From: Paraburkholderia sp. Tr-20389
GTDB taxonomy: Bacteria; Pseudomonadota; Gammaproteobacteria; Burkholderiales; Burkholderiaceae
Length of the DNA: 64,000 nucleotides
Direction of reading: 5' to 3'
Assembly (NCBI RefSeq): GCF_017104565.1
Contig: NZ_JAAGPD010000045.1
Location: 27,304-91,303 of the forward strand
A program made the translations under genes and the position numbers. How positions within the stretch are numbered: position 1 is the stretch's first letter; every line of letters starts with the position of its first letter. Below, in pieces: positions 1-13,239 of the stretch. The notes beneath the pieces were generated by a model that was not told the DNA's origin, did not search any database, and saw only the letters and a list, made by a program, of their open reading frames with translations.

Positions 1-110
1 TGTTAGCGGCTTTCTTTTGCCTACTTTTCTTTGCCGCTGCAAAGAAAAGTAGGTGCTGCCCCGCACAGGGGCGACGCCTGAACACCGACATGCAATCGCG
101 GATGCCAGCG
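1..110. repeat. right arm of a long palindromic repeat element, cut by the window edge
   Basis: This stretch matches, in the same orientation, the right arm of the elements at 14748-15403 and 40457-41107. It has a 15-bp perfect hairpin stem (20-34 with 39-53, loop CGCT), then the GCCCCGCACAGGGGC stem-loop at about 57-72, and ends with the shared terminal motif CGCGGATGCCAGCG at 97-110. The rest of the element lies outside the window. It sits 47 bases from the 3' end of glgB; bases 111-156 are a CCACACCCA-rich stretch with nothing else recognisable. Confidence 0.85.
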
Positions 111-156
111 ACAACAACAGCCAACCACACCCACCCACACCCACCCACACCCAACC

Positions 157-2374
157 TCAATCAGCCCTGAGCACAACAGTCCCTAAAGGCGGCAAAACCA
201 AAGCGGCCGACTGCGGACGCCCATGCACCGCCACCTCATCTGTATAGATGACACCACCGTTACCAACATTAGATCCACCATAAACCCCGGCATCGGTATT
301 AACAACTTCGACCCACCGCCCCGGCCGGGGCATCCCAACCCGATAGCCATGCCGTGGCACCGGCGTAAAGTTGCACACGGTGATCAACTCGCGCCCCGCG
401 CCATCCACGCGCCGCCAGGCAAAAACGGAATTCGCGCTGTCGTCGCCGATGATCCACTCGAACCCGCCCGGCTCCGTATCGAGCCGATGCAACGCCGGTT
501 CCTCGCGATACAGCCGGTTCAAATCGCGCACCAGACGTTGCACCCCATGGTGCAACTCATCGTCGAGCAGATGCCAATGCGGCGATCCGTCGTGATCGAA
601 CTCGGCCATCTGCCCGAACTCGCCGCCCATGAACATCAGCTTCTTGCCAGGATGCGTCCACATGAACGCAAAGTACGCACGCAGATTCGCAAACTTCTGC
701 CAGCGATCGCCCGGCATCTTGCCCAGCAGCGATCCCTTTCCATGCACGACTTCATCGTGCGACAAAGGCAGCACGAACTTCTCCGAATACGCATACACCA
801 TCGCAAACGTCATGTTGTGGTGATGCCATTGCCGATTGATCGGGTCTTCATGCATGTAGTGCAGCGTGTCGTGCATCCAGCCCATGTTCCACTTGAACTG
901 GAAGCCCAGTCCGCCATCCTCCGTGCGCGCCGTCACGCCCGGCCATGCGGTCGATTCCTCCGCGATCGTGATCGCGCCGTGCACGTCCGGCATGTGCTGC
1001 ACTTCGTGATTCAGGCGCTTGAGGAACGCGATCGACTCGAGATTCTCGCGCCCGCCATACACGTTCGGCACCCACTCGCCCGCCGCGCGTGAATAGTCGC
1101 GATAAAGCATCGATGCGACAGCATCCACACGCAAGCCGTCGACGTGATAGCGCTTCAACCAGGCCAGCGCCGAAGCGATCAGGAACGCACTCACCTCGTT
1201 GCGGCCGAGGTTGTAGATCATCGTGTTCCAGTCCTGGTGATAGCCCTCGCGCGGATCGGCATGCTCGTAAAGCGGCGTGCCGTCGAACTCCACCAGCCCG
1301 TGCGAATCGTTCGGGAAGTGCGCGGGCACCCAGTCGAGAATCACGCCGAGTCCCGCTTCGTGCGCGCGGTTCACGAAGCCCGCGAACTGCTCCGGCGTGC
1401 CGAAGCGCGCGGACGGCGCGAACTGCGACAGCGGTTGATAACCCCATGATCCGCCGAACGGATGCTCGGCCACCGGCATGAACTCGATATGCGTGAAGCC
1501 CATTTCTTTCGCATATGGAATCAGGCGATCCGCCAGTTCCGACCAGTTCAGGCCGCGATGCCCTTCCTCCGCGATGCGCAGCCACGATTCCGCGTGTACC
1601 TCGTAAATCGAAATCGCCGATTGCGCCGTCTGCTTGCCCGCGCGCGTCTGCATCCAGTCGCCGTCCGTCCACGGGAAATGTTCGACCTCTTCCACATGCG
1701 CGACGATGGACGCCGTCGCGGGCGGCTTCTCCGTCTGCATCGCGCAAGGGTCGGCCTTGAGCGGCAACGGATGCCCGTCGCGCGTCAGCATCTCGTACTT
1801 GTATCGCGTGCCCGCACCGATGCGCGGCACGAACAGTTCCCACACACCCGCCTGATGACGCAGACGCATCGGATGCCGGCGGCCGTCCCACGAGTTGAAG
1901 TCGCCCACCACCGACACGCGCCGCGCATTCGGCGCCCACACGGCGAAGCGCACGCCCGGTACGCCGTCGGCCGTGTAGGGCCGCGAACCGAGGCATTCGA
2001 GCACCGCATACGGATCGCCCCACGCGACGCGCTGCAACGGCTCATCGCCGAGCACCGGACCGAACGAATAGGTGTCTTCGATCTCCTGAACGGAGCCATG
2101 CCAGTCGATCCGCAAGCGATAAGCCACGGCCTCGCTCACGGGCCCCGCGAACAGGCCGCCCGGATGCAGCTGTTCCAGTTCGCCGAGCAGCCGGCCATTG
2201 TCGCGCGCGATCACCGAGACGCGCGTCGCGTTCGGCAACATCACGCGAACGACGGGACCCGCGTCCGTCTGGTGCATGCCCAGTTGCGAAAACGGATCGT
2301 GATGGCGCGCATCGACGAGCGCATCCAGATCCACGCGATTCAGACCGGCAGCCTCAAGTTGAACGTTGTGATGC

Positions 2375-2382
<8 letters not shown>
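157..2382 (-). CDS. glgB: 1,4-alpha-glucan branching enzyme GlgB
   Basis: GlgB cuts alpha-1,4 glucan chains and rejoins them through alpha-1,6 bonds, making branched glucan in the cytoplasm. The product of about 741 residues has the usual GlgB length: N-terminal CBM48-type modules ([20 protein letters not shown]), a GH13 barrel with the nucleophile in [10 protein letters not shown], the acid/base in [12 protein letters not shown] and the third acid in [12 protein letters not shown], then a C-terminal beta domain. I chose ATG at 2382 because AGAGGGTG lies just upstream; a GTG two codons earlier (2388) is also open. The start overlaps the treS stop by 8 bases, so translation is probably coupled. 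With TreS-maltokinase and GlgE it completes the GlgE route, in which maltosyl units added by GlgE are branched here. Confidence 0.97.
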
Positions 2383-5830
<3,448 letters not shown>

Positions 5831-5839
5831 ATCGCACCT

Positions 5840-8800
5840 TCATTCATTGAATGTCGTGTCATGGGCGGCCCGATGAGCGTCGGCTTCGTCGGGAACGGCC
5901 TCGCGCGGCAGCCCGCCCGCGGGCGCAATGCGCCAGATCGCGAACGGCCGCGTGCCGGGATCGAGCCGCACGTGTTGCCATCGGCTCTGCCATTGAAACC
6001 GCTCGCCCGTCATCTGGTCGATCACGTCGATGGTGCTGTGATCGTGCAGCCCCCAGCGGTTGAACGTCGACCACGACAACTCGATATCCGCGCCCTGCTC
6101 GTTGTGCGGATCGAGATTGATCGCGACGATGATTACGTTGTCGCGCGCTTCCGTGGCCTTTTCGAAGAACAGGATGTGATCGTTGTGCGCCGGCAGGAAC
6201 GTGAGGTTCAGATGCGTGTGCAGCGCCGGATTCGTGCGGCGGATGCGGTTCAGCTCCGTGATCTCGCGCACGATGTTGCCGGGCCGGTTCCAGTCCCACG
6301 CTCGGATCTGATACTTCTCCGAATCCAGATACTCTTCGCTGTTCGGCAACGCGGCGGCTTCGCACAGTTCGAAACCGCTATACACGCCCCACAGTCCCGA
6401 CAGCATCGTCGCGAGCGCCGCGCGAATCAGGAAACCCGGACGTCCTTGCCTTTGCAGATGACGCGGGTTGATGTCCGGCGTGTTCACGAAGAAGTTAGGC
6501 CGGAAGAAGTCGCGCAGATTGGTCTGCGTGAGTTCCGTCAGATACTCGGTGAAGTCGCGCTTCGATTCGCGCCACGTGAAGTACGTGTACGACTGCGAGA
6601 AACCGAGCTTCGCGAGCCGCGCCATCACGCGCGGACGCGTGAACGCTTCCGACAGGAAGATCACGTCGGGGTGCCGCGCGCGCACGTCGTTGATCATCCA
6701 TTCCCAGAACGGGAAGGGTTTCGTATGCGGATTGTCGACGCGGAAAATGCGCACGCCCGCGTCGATCCAGAACAGGATCACGTCGCGCAGCGAGATCCAC
6801 AACTCGGGCTTCGCGTCGCGCGCATAGAAGTCCGGATTCACGATGTCCTGATACTTCTTCGGCGGATTCTCCGCGTAGCGCAGCGTGCCGTCGGGGCGCC
6901 ATGCGAACCATGTCGGGTGCTGCTTCAGCCATGGGTGATCGGGCGAACATTGAATCGCGAAGTCGAGTGCGATTTCCAGGCCATGATCGTGCGCGGCGGC
7001 GAGCATGCGTTTGAAGTCGTCGAGCGTGCCGAGCTGCGGATGCACTGCATCGTGGCCGCCTGCTGCGCCGCCGATCGCATACGGACTGCCCACGTCATCC
7101 GGTCCCGGCGTGAGCGTGTTGTTGCGGCCCTTGCGGTTGGCAATGCCGATGGGATGAATGGGCGGGAAGTACAGCACGTCGAAACCCATGTCGCGGATGC
7201 GCGGCAGTTTGGCCGTAACGTCGTCGAAGTTGCCGTGCCGATGCTCGTCGTCGCTCATCGAGCGCGGGAAGATCTCGTACCAGCTGCCGAAGCGCGCGCC
7301 CGCGCGTTCGGCGTCGATGCGATAGACGATCGGATCGCGCGACAGCCCCGGACGATGGCGCGCGGCGGCGAACGCTTCAGCCGTGGTCGGCGCGAGAACG
7401 ATCGCGAGACGCTCGCCGATGTCGGCTTTCATGAACTCCTTGACGATCGCTTCGAGCTGCTGCGGCTCCGAACCTTCGGCGGTTTCCGCTTCGGCCAGTG
7501 CGAGCGCGAACAGATGCTTCGCCTCCTCGACTTCGAGATCGACCGATTGATCCGCCTTCAGCTTCTTCTGCATGTGATCGACCAGCGACGCGAAATCGTC
7601 GCGCCACGCGATCACAGTGAACTCGTGACGCCCGAGGCGTTCGAGCGCAATGCGTGCCTCCCAGATGTCGTTGCCGGCCGGCTGCGCGGGCGTCATCGGC
7701 GTTTCGTGCCACGCGGTTTCGTCGGCGGCGCGCCAGATCACCGCAGCCGCGATCTTGTCGTGGCCTTCCGCGAACACGGAGGCCGTCACGTGCACCCGTT
7801 CGCCGACGATGCGCTTGGCGGGAAAGCGCCCGTGATCGACGGAAGGCGACACGCTTTCGATCGCCACGCGCGAAGTCGCGATCGCATCGAGCACGCTCTT
7901 GTGGCCGGAGGTCTTCGTGTTCTGCTTGTCGATGGGCGGTGCGAGCACGACCGGCTTTTCGGCGACCGCGCGGAACAGGCGGCATGCGCCCGGCGGCAGC
8001 GTGAACGGCGTGAGCGGTTGCGGCGCGCTGTGCGTTTCCGTGCCGAGCGCGACGAAGCGCGTGAAGCCGCCCGGCACGCCGTCGAGAAAGCGCGCGGGAT
8101 CGATACGCACGGGCGTGCCCAGTTCGGGATTGATCGCGATCAGCACGGCTTCGTCCGCATCGCGCAGATCGCGCTGGTCGCCGCGCAGCAGCAGCGCGGC
8201 ATGCGTGTCGGGACCGGACAGCGAACGCAGCTCGCCATTCGTTTGCAACGACCACGTGTCGCGCGCAATCGCATTTGCATGACGAACGCGCTCGGTGAGA
8301 TCGAAGCGCGCCGCGCCACGCAGGCTCGCGTAATGGCCGGCGTCGCCGAGCGTATGCGAGATCGGCTCGGCGATACCGTATTCGAAGCCCATCGGCATCA
8401 GCCAACCTGTGCCCGTCGACACGGCCGTCAGCAACGCACGGCGATACGCGCGCTCGACGATGGCGGAGTCGTGCACCTGTTCGAGGTCCGCCGCGAGGCG
8501 CGTGCCGTACGGCGCTTCGGGAAAGGCGATGGGCGAGCCGGCGCACGTCAGCGCGGTACGCTCGTCGAGCATCCACGGCGCGCGGAAGTCCCACCAGCGC
8601 GACGACGAGAACACGGCATCGAAGCCCACGCCTTCGAGCGCAACGATGTCCGAACGCACCAGACCGGGGGTGGCGGCGAGAAAGCGCGTCGACGGATGGC
8701 GCGACGCGCGCACGGTATCCAGCAGCCGCCGCCACGCGAACACGGGTACGCGATGCGGCGAGTCGAACCGGAAGCCGCCGATGCCCGCGTCGGCGAGCGC

Positions 8801-9322
8801 ATCGAGCGTGTGCGCCCACCAGTCGATCAACGGCGCAGCCACATGCTCGGTGCTGAAATTCGCATACGCGACGTTGTCTTCATGACGCGCATGACGCGGA
8901 TCGAGCCGCGCTTCTTCCGGCTCGAACGGATGAAACCAGTCGCGATGCTCGCGATAGAGCTGACCGTCGGCGGCGGCGCGGTCGATCACGAGATCGACGA
9001 GCAAGGTGAGGCCATGCTGACTCGCTGTTTCGGCGAGACGTTGCAGCACGTCGTGCGCGGGTTGGTCGGTGGCGAGCGCGGGATGCAGCCGCGCATGATC
9101 GCTGACGATCTGCGCATGGCCTGCCTGCCCCGGCTGGAACAGCCCGCCGATCAACACATGATCGAAACCGAGCGCGGCCGCATGCGCGAATTGCGCGGGC
9201 CACGCATCCAACCGTCCGACGAGGGGAGAATGAACGAAGTAAATCCGCGGCGCATAGGCGTGAGGAGCTTCCATCGGTCGTTTCCAGATTCGTCCTGCTT
9301 TGCGGCGTGGATGCATATTCAT
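5840..9322 (-). CDS. glgE: alpha-1,4-glucan:maltose-1-phosphate maltosyltransferase GlgE with an extra N-terminal GH13-like domain
   Basis: GlgE transfers maltosyl units from maltose 1-phosphate to the non-reducing ends of alpha-glucan. The canonical enzyme is the last 675 or so residues (about 486-1160): a beta domain, then FGSWYEIFPRS, the nucleophile Asp863 in RVDNPHTKP and the acid/base Glu892 in FLSEAFTRPRV. Ordinary GlgE is about 660-700 residues, so the first 480 are additional. They look like a second, degenerate GH13 barrel: the Asp motif GFRFDSPHRVP is kept (Asp187), but the expected Glu is Ala217 in RFLAATPG. The start is uncertain: ATG at 9274 (residue 17) has a GGA-containing leader, while 9322 has no clear ribosome binding site. 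First gene of the glgE-treS-glgB operon. Confidence 0.93.
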   Translation of the reverse strand: MNMHPRRKAGRIWKRPMEAPHAYAPRIYFVHSPLVGRLDAWPAQFAHAAALGFDHVLIGGLFQPGQAGHAQIVSDHARLHPALATDQPAHDVLQRLAETASQHGLTLLVDLVIDRAAADGQLYREHRDWFHPFEPEEARLDPRHARHEDNVAYANFSTEHVAAPLIDWWAHTLDALADAGIGGFRFDSPHRVPVFAWRRLLDTVRASRHPSTRFLAATPGLVRSDIVALEGVGFDAVFSSSRWWDFRAPWMLDERTALTCAGSPIAFPEAPYGTRLAADLEQVHDSAIVERAYRRALLTAVSTGTGWLMPMGFEYGIAEPISHTLGDAGHYASLRGAARFDLTERVRHANAIARDTWSLQTNGELRSLSGPDTHAALLLRGDQRDLRDADEAVLIAINPELGTPVRIDPARFLDGVPGGFTRFVALGTETHSAPQPLTPFTLPPGACRLFRAVAEKPVVLAPPIDKQNTKTSGHKSVLDAIATSRVAIESVSPSVDHGRFPAKRIVGERVHVTASVFAEGHDKIAAAVIWRAADETAWHETPMTPAQPAGNDIWEARIALERLGRHEFTVIAWRDDFASLVDHMQKKLKADQSVDLEVEEAKHLFALALAEAETAEGSEPQQLEAIVKEFMKADIGERLAIVLAPTTAEAFAAARHRPGLSRDPIVYRIDAERAGARFGSWYEIFPRSMSDDEHRHGNFDDVTAKLPRIRDMGFDVLYFPPIHPIGIANRKGRNNTLTPGPDDVGSPYAIGGAAGGHDAVHPQLGTLDDFKRMLAAAHDHGLEIALDFAIQCSPDHPWLKQHPTWFAWRPDGTLRYAENPPKKYQDIVNPDFYARDAKPELWISLRDVILFWIDAGVRIFRVDNPHTKPFPFWEWMINDVRARHPDVIFLSEAFTRPRVMARLAKLGFSQSYTYFTWRESKRDFTEYLTELTQTNLRDFFRPNFFVNTPDINPRHLQRQGRPGFLIRAALATMLSGLWGVYSGFELCEAAALPNSEEYLDSEKYQIRAWDWNRPGNIVREITELNRIRRTNPALHTHLNLTFLPAHNDHILFFEKATEARDNVIIVAINLDPHNEQGADIELSWSTFNRWGLHDHSTIDVIDQMTGERFQWQSRWQHVRLDPGTRPFAIWRIAPAGGLPREAVPDEADAHRAAHDTTFNE

Positions 9323-9545
9323 GCGATCACGACCGCCTATTAGGCTTCAGAGCCGGATGCCGCGCGATGCGTCCTGCGACGGCGCGTACTGCTCAATGTA
9401 GTGCATTGATCGACATGCGGCGCGTCAGTTCAAAGTCAGTTCAAACTGTCTGCGAACTGTCCGATAAGGACGACGGTTCGGGCGGGTTCGCGCTGCATGT
9501 CATCGGTCAGAAACCAGGTCGACAGGCGGGTAAGGAGCAAGCGTT

Positions 9546-9665
9546 ATGCCAGAAGGTAAGACAGGACAGGCTCAACTGAAACGCAGACATGCGGACGGCG
9601 ACGGCTGGCTAGCCCGATACGGCACGATGCAGCGGATGCATACGCGGCGTCGTTCATACGAATGA
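9546..9665 (+). CDS. possible 39-residue basic small protein
   Basis: ATG at 9546 is preceded by TAAGGAG at about 7 bases, a good Shine-Dalgarno match, and opens a 39-codon frame (MPEGKTGQAQLKRRHADGDG at the start, then LARYGTMQRM and a RRRS-containing tail). It is basic, with no signal peptide or membrane segment and no family I recognise. Its stop lies inside the stem-loop at 9644-9671. The ribosome binding site is the only positive evidence, and a chance frame in GC-rich DNA is just as possible. Confidence 0.3.
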   Translation: MPEGKTGQAQLKRRHADGDGWLARYGTMQRMHTRRRSYE

Positions 9666-9671
9666 CGCCGC
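9644..9671. other. stem-loop
   Basis: GCGGCGTC at 9644-9651 pairs with GACGCCGC at 9664-9671, with TTC/GAA continuing the stem towards an ATAC loop apart from one mismatch. No T-run follows on either strand, so this is not a classic intrinsic terminator. It may shield the 3' end of a short transcript carrying the small frame at 9546. Confidence 0.5.
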
Positions 9672-9767
9672 GAAAAGAGAGGAAGACGTGTAATTCGGGC
9701 GTGTCGCCGGGCGGCTGTTACATGGCATGTTGCCATAGCCGCGCATCGGAGGCAGCAAAGCGTTGGG

Positions 9768-10418
9768 CTAGGACCCGAGCAGGCCCGCGGCCATGTTGAT
9801 GCACAGCCCGAGCACGGCCACGTTGAAGTAGAACGACAGCACCGACTGCGCGAGCGCCGCGCGGCGCACCTCGCGTGAGCGCAGCACGACGTCCGACGTC
9901 TGCGACGCGACGGCGATCGTGAACGAGAAATACAGAAAGTCCCAGTAGTTCGGATCGAGCTTGTGGTCGGGAAACTTGAGCGCCGTTTCCTGCTGGCCCG
10001 CGGCGAAGTGCAGGCGGGCGTAGTGCAGCGTGAAGATGGTCGGTATCAGGAACCACGCGCCGATCAACGTGACGCCCGTCACGACGTAGTGCGACAGGCC
10101 CGTACTGCCTTTCGACGACGCCAGTTCCAGCACGATTGCGACGATGCTCGCCACCGTCGCGAGACAGACGATGGCCAGTACGACGACGGCATTTTCGTCT
10201 TCACGCTGGGCGATGTCGCGCACGCGTTCGTGATCGGCGCGCGCCATCTCGATCCACATCAGCGCGAGATAGGTCCACACGGCGAAGTCCCACGAGACGA
10301 GCACGCGGATCATCGGACGCATGTGCACGCCGGCGAGCAGCACGCCCATCAGCACGCCGATGAAGAGTCCGGTGACCATGCGCGGGCGGTTGCGCAGTAC
10401 CTGCGGATAGACACTCAT
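9768..10418 (-). CDS. DUF1345 family integral membrane protein
   Basis: A 216-residue protein with about five hydrophobic helices (for example GLFIGVLMGVLLAGV near residues 17-31 and VVVLAIVCLATVASIVAIVL in the middle). The conserved stretch LDPNYWDFLYFSFTIAVASQ, followed by TSDV, is typical of DUF1345 proteins and recalls a potassium-channel-like pore segment. The start is preceded by CAGGAG. It is transcribed divergently from the sugar dehydrogenase operon and has no obvious functional link to it. Function unknown. Confidence 0.85.
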   Translation of the reverse strand: MSVYPQVLRNRPRMVTGLFIGVLMGVLLAGVHMRPMIRVLVSWDFAVWTYLALMWIEMARADHERVRDIAQREDENAVVVLAIVCLATVASIVAIVLELASSKGSTGLSHYVVTGVTLIGAWFLIPTIFTLHYARLHFAAGQQETALKFPDHKLDPNYWDFLYFSFTIAVASQTSDVVLRSREVRRAALAQSVLSFYFNVAVLGLCINMAAGLLGS

Positions 10419-10510
10419 TGGCGCGCGCTCCTGGCAGCATGTTGTGACAACGGTATGTCGCGATGCGACTCGGAAGGTTGCGGCGATTCTACGTCTGTAT
10501 GCTGCATGAT

Positions 10511-10539
10511 TTGTCGAAATGGGTGCCTGGACGTTATAG
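10511..10539 (+). promoter_or_regulatory. candidate promoter upstream of the sugar dehydrogenase operon
   Basis: TTGTCG (10511-10516) and TTATAG (10534-10539) are separated by 17 bases. The gap 10419-10828 (410 bases) also holds GTCGC-GAT-GCGAC, a perfect short palindrome at about 10457-10469 that could be a regulator site. I see no other gene in this gap. The distance from the promoter to the start at 10829 would give a leader of roughly 280 bases, long but possible. Confidence 0.35.
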
Positions 10540-10828
10540 TTTTCCCGCAGTTTTGCTCATTGGCCTTGCATGCGGCTTTCACGGTTGCTTCGTTCTCGCG
10601 CGTGGCACCCGGCGAGCATGCAAGAGCGGCAGGACTTTCGACAACCGGGCTTCGACGGTCGTGCGGCGCAACCGCTGGCGCCGCGCACGTGCCGCGCCCG
10701 CAGACTAGAGACCGCAAGACAGCGGCGCAAGACCAGTATTGGGGCGGACGCCCCGCGTGCTCGCATGGTCCTGCCAACAGCCGGACGCGAGACGCGCAGG
10801 GCGAATACAAACATCATCTGGAGCCCCC

Positions 10829-11539
10829 ATGACAGATGTTGATCGACACGCTGCGCGCACCGATGCCGCGCACGCCGGCAATGCCGCTCACGAGGCGGCA
10901 TACGCGGCGGGCATCGACGAAGCGCGAGCCGGCGTGCCGTCGGATGGCGCATGCCAGGATAGTCGGCCCGACATGCGATGCCGCGCGCGTCTGCCACGCC
11001 GCCGGGCATGGATGCTTGGCGCGTTTGCTTCGGCAGCCGGCCTCGCGTTTGCGTCGGCGGCACGCTACCGCGCGCTACCGGATCTCTTCGCCCGTGTCGC
11101 GGGTATTGCGCCCGCGTTCGCCGACACACCGCCGCCCACCGGCGGCGGATTCGACGCGTTTCTCGCGCTCTCGGGCAAGCTCACGGGACACACCAGCTTC
11201 GACACGGTGCAGGGCAAGCGCGCCTATGACGCGCTGTCACGGGCGGATAACCAGTTCGCGCAGAACGTCGCCGCGCTCAACAGCTGGATTCAGACGCACG
11301 GCGGCGTGCCGTCCGACATCGTCACGCAGGCCTTGCAGGCCGAGCAGCCGCATCTCGCGAAGACCGTCAGCGCGATCACGCGCGCGTGGTATCTCGGGGT
11401 CGTCGGCGAGATGCCGAACGTGCAGGTGATCGCGTACGAGCGCGCGCTGATGTTCGAGCCTGTGAAAGACATTCTCACGATCCCGTCGTATTGCCGCGAC
11501 GTGCCGTTTTACTGGACCCGAAAGCCTGCGAATGCATAG
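10829..11539 (+). CDS. FAD-dependent sugar/alcohol dehydrogenase small (gamma) subunit, Tat-exported
   Basis: A 236-residue protein of the family found as the small subunit of membrane-bound sorbitol, gluconate and glucose dehydrogenases (FAD-SLDH type). It has a Tat-like signal (PRRRAWMLGAFASAAGLAFA near residues 55-75), then the mature domain with LDAFLALSGKLTG-like start, AWYLGVVGE, YERALMFEPV and IPSYCRDVPFYW. In the Burkholderia cepacia glucose dehydrogenase this subunit acts as a hitch-hiker chaperone that carries the folded flavoprotein through the Tat pore. Here the pre-signal N-terminus is unusually long (about 50 residues), so a later start is possible. It is followed after 96 bases by the flavoprotein. 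Confidence 0.85.
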   Translation: MTDVDRHAARTDAAHAGNAAHEAAYAAGIDEARAGVPSDGACQDSRPDMRCRARLPRRRAWMLGAFASAAGLAFASAARYRALPDLFARVAGIAPAFADTPPPTGGGFDAFLALSGKLTGHTSFDTVQGKRAYDALSRADNQFAQNVAALNSWIQTHGGVPSDIVTQALQAEQPHLAKTVSAITRAWYLGVVGEMPNVQVIAYERALMFEPVKDILTIPSYCRDVPFYWTRKPANA

Positions 11540-11635
11540 CCGCTGCGCGCGCGGCGCGGCTGGTCGTCGATGCGCGATGCAGTGCATGAAGAGCACAAAA
11601 GAAGGCGCAAAGCCTGGGGCAAACAAGAGGCAAGA

Positions 11636-13237
11636 ATGGCAAACGCAAATTCCGCCGACGTCGTCGTAGTCGGCTCGGGCGTGGCGGGCAGCCTCGTCGC
11701 GCATCAGATGGCGCTCGCGGGCGCGTCGGTGATCCTGCTCGAAGCAGGGCCGCGCATGCAGCGCGGACAGATCGTCGAGAACTTCCGCAATTCGCCGGCG
11801 AAAGCGGACTTCGCGACGCCGTATCCGTCGACGCCTTACGCGCCGCATCCGCAGTACTCGCCCGCGAACAACTATCTGATTCAGAAGGGCGACTATCCGT
11901 ACAACTCGCAGTACGTGCGGCTGGTCGGAGGCACGACATGGCACTGGGCAGCGGCGACGTGGCGTCTGTTGCCGTCGGACTTCCAGTTGAAGAAGCTGTA
12001 CGGCGTGGGCCGCGACTGGCCTTATCCGTACGAGACGCTCGAGCCGTGGTACTACGCGGCGGAAGTGCAGCTGGGCGTGTCCGGGCCCGATGCGCCCGTC
12101 GATCTGGGCTCGCCGCGCTCGAAGCCGTATCCGATGAAAGGGCTGCCGCTGTCGTACATGGATCAACGCTTCTCCGATGTGCTGAACGCGAACGGCTTCA
12201 AGGTCGTGCCCGAGCCCGTCGCGCGCAACAGCCGTTCCTACGATGCGCGACCCACCTGCTGCGGCAACAACAACTGCATGCCGATCTGCCCGATCGGCGC
12301 GATGTACAACGGCATCGTGCATGTCGACAAGGCCGAGCGCGCGGGCGCGAAGCTGATTGCGCAGGCCGTCGTCTACCGGATCGAAGCGGACAACAAAGGG
12401 CTCGTCACGGCCGTTCACTACAAGGATCCGAACGGCAACAGCACGCGCGTGACGGCCAAGCTGTTCGTGCTCGCGGCGAACGGCATCGAGACGCCAAAGC
12501 TGATGCTGATGTCGACCTCCGACGTGTTTCCACACGGCATCGGCAACCGCTCCGATCAGGTGGGGCGCAATCTGATGGATCATCCCGGCACGGGCATCGC
12601 GTTTCTCGCGAACGAATCGTTGTGGCCGGGACGCGGGCCGATGGAGATGACGTCGGTGGTGAACTTCCGCGATGGCGCGTTCCGCTCGGAGTACGCGGCG
12701 AAGAAGCTGCATGTGTCGAACGGCGTGCAGACGATGGCGATCGCGTCCGCGCTGCTCAGGAGCGGGATGACGGGCGCCGAACTCGACCGGCAGATTCGCG
12801 ACCGCGCCGCGCGCATGGTGGTGATCAACAGCTTCCACGAGCATTTGCCCGAGCCGCAGAACCGCATCGTGCCTTCCGCCGATCACAAGGACGCGCTGGG
12901 CATTCCACAACCCGAGATCTACTACTCGATCAACGACTACGTGAAGAAAAGCGCCGCGCACACGCACGAACTCTACGCGCAGATCGCCGGTCTGTTCGAA
13001 GGCACGGAGGTGTCGTTCGACGACAACTTCGCACCGAACAACCACATCATGGGCACGACGATCATGGGCACCGACGCCGCCGATTCCGTCGTCGATGCCG
13101 ACTGCCGCACGCACGATCATCAGAACCTGTTCATCGCGGGCAGCAGCGTGATGCCGGGCGCGGCGTCGGTGAACTGCACGCTGACCATCGCGGCGCTGTC
13201 GCTGAAGCTTGCCGACAAGCTCAAGAGCGAGATCTGA
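11636..13237 (+). CDS. GMC-family flavoprotein dehydrogenase, large (alpha) subunit
   Basis: A 533-residue GMC oxidoreductase. The FAD-binding fold starts at residue 9 (VVVVGSGVAGSLVAHQMALA). A Cys cluster CCGNNNCMPIC (Cys208, 209, 214, 218) matches the 3Fe-4S cluster site of the B. cepacia FAD glucose dehydrogenase, and the Asn-His catalytic pair is in FAPNNHIMG (about 469-470). It has no export signal of its own, so it is expected to travel with the Tat-exported small subunit. It oxidises an aldose, aldonate or polyol in the periplasm; the exact substrate cannot be read from sequence. ATG at 11636 follows AAGAGGCAAGA. Middle gene of the three-gene operon. Confidence 0.9.
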   Translation: MANANSADVVVVGSGVAGSLVAHQMALAGASVILLEAGPRMQRGQIVENFRNSPAKADFATPYPSTPYAPHPQYSPANNYLIQKGDYPYNSQYVRLVGGTTWHWAAATWRLLPSDFQLKKLYGVGRDWPYPYETLEPWYYAAEVQLGVSGPDAPVDLGSPRSKPYPMKGLPLSYMDQRFSDVLNANGFKVVPEPVARNSRSYDARPTCCGNNNCMPICPIGAMYNGIVHVDKAERAGAKLIAQAVVYRIEADNKGLVTAVHYKDPNGNSTRVTAKLFVLAANGIETPKLMLMSTSDVFPHGIGNRSDQVGRNLMDHPGTGIAFLANESLWPGRGPMEMTSVVNFRDGAFRSEYAAKKLHVSNGVQTMAIASALLRSGMTGAELDRQIRDRAARMVVINSFHEHLPEPQNRIVPSADHKDALGIPQPEIYYSINDYVKKSAAHTHELYAQIAGLFEGTEVSFDDNFAPNNHIMGTTIMGTDAADSVVDADCRTHDHQNLFIAGSSVMPGAASVNCTLTIAALSLKLADKLKSEI

Positions 13238-13239
13238 CG

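Larger units (their letters stand above)
9323..9767. other. intergenic region upstream of glgE
   Basis: A gap of 445 bases between the glgE start and the 3' end of the DUF1345 gene. It must hold the promoter of the glgE operon. A direct repeat CAGTTCAAA-GT-CAGTTCAAA occurs at about 9426-9445, a possible regulator site. A short open frame with a good ribosome binding site (9546-9665) and a stem-loop (9644-9671) are listed separately. I see no terminator with a T-run and no longer convincing gene. Confidence 0.5.

Noticed and set aside
9307-9579. A 90-residue frame starting in glgE
   Set aside because: No ribosome binding site and no protein-like pattern; overlaps the glgE start region.
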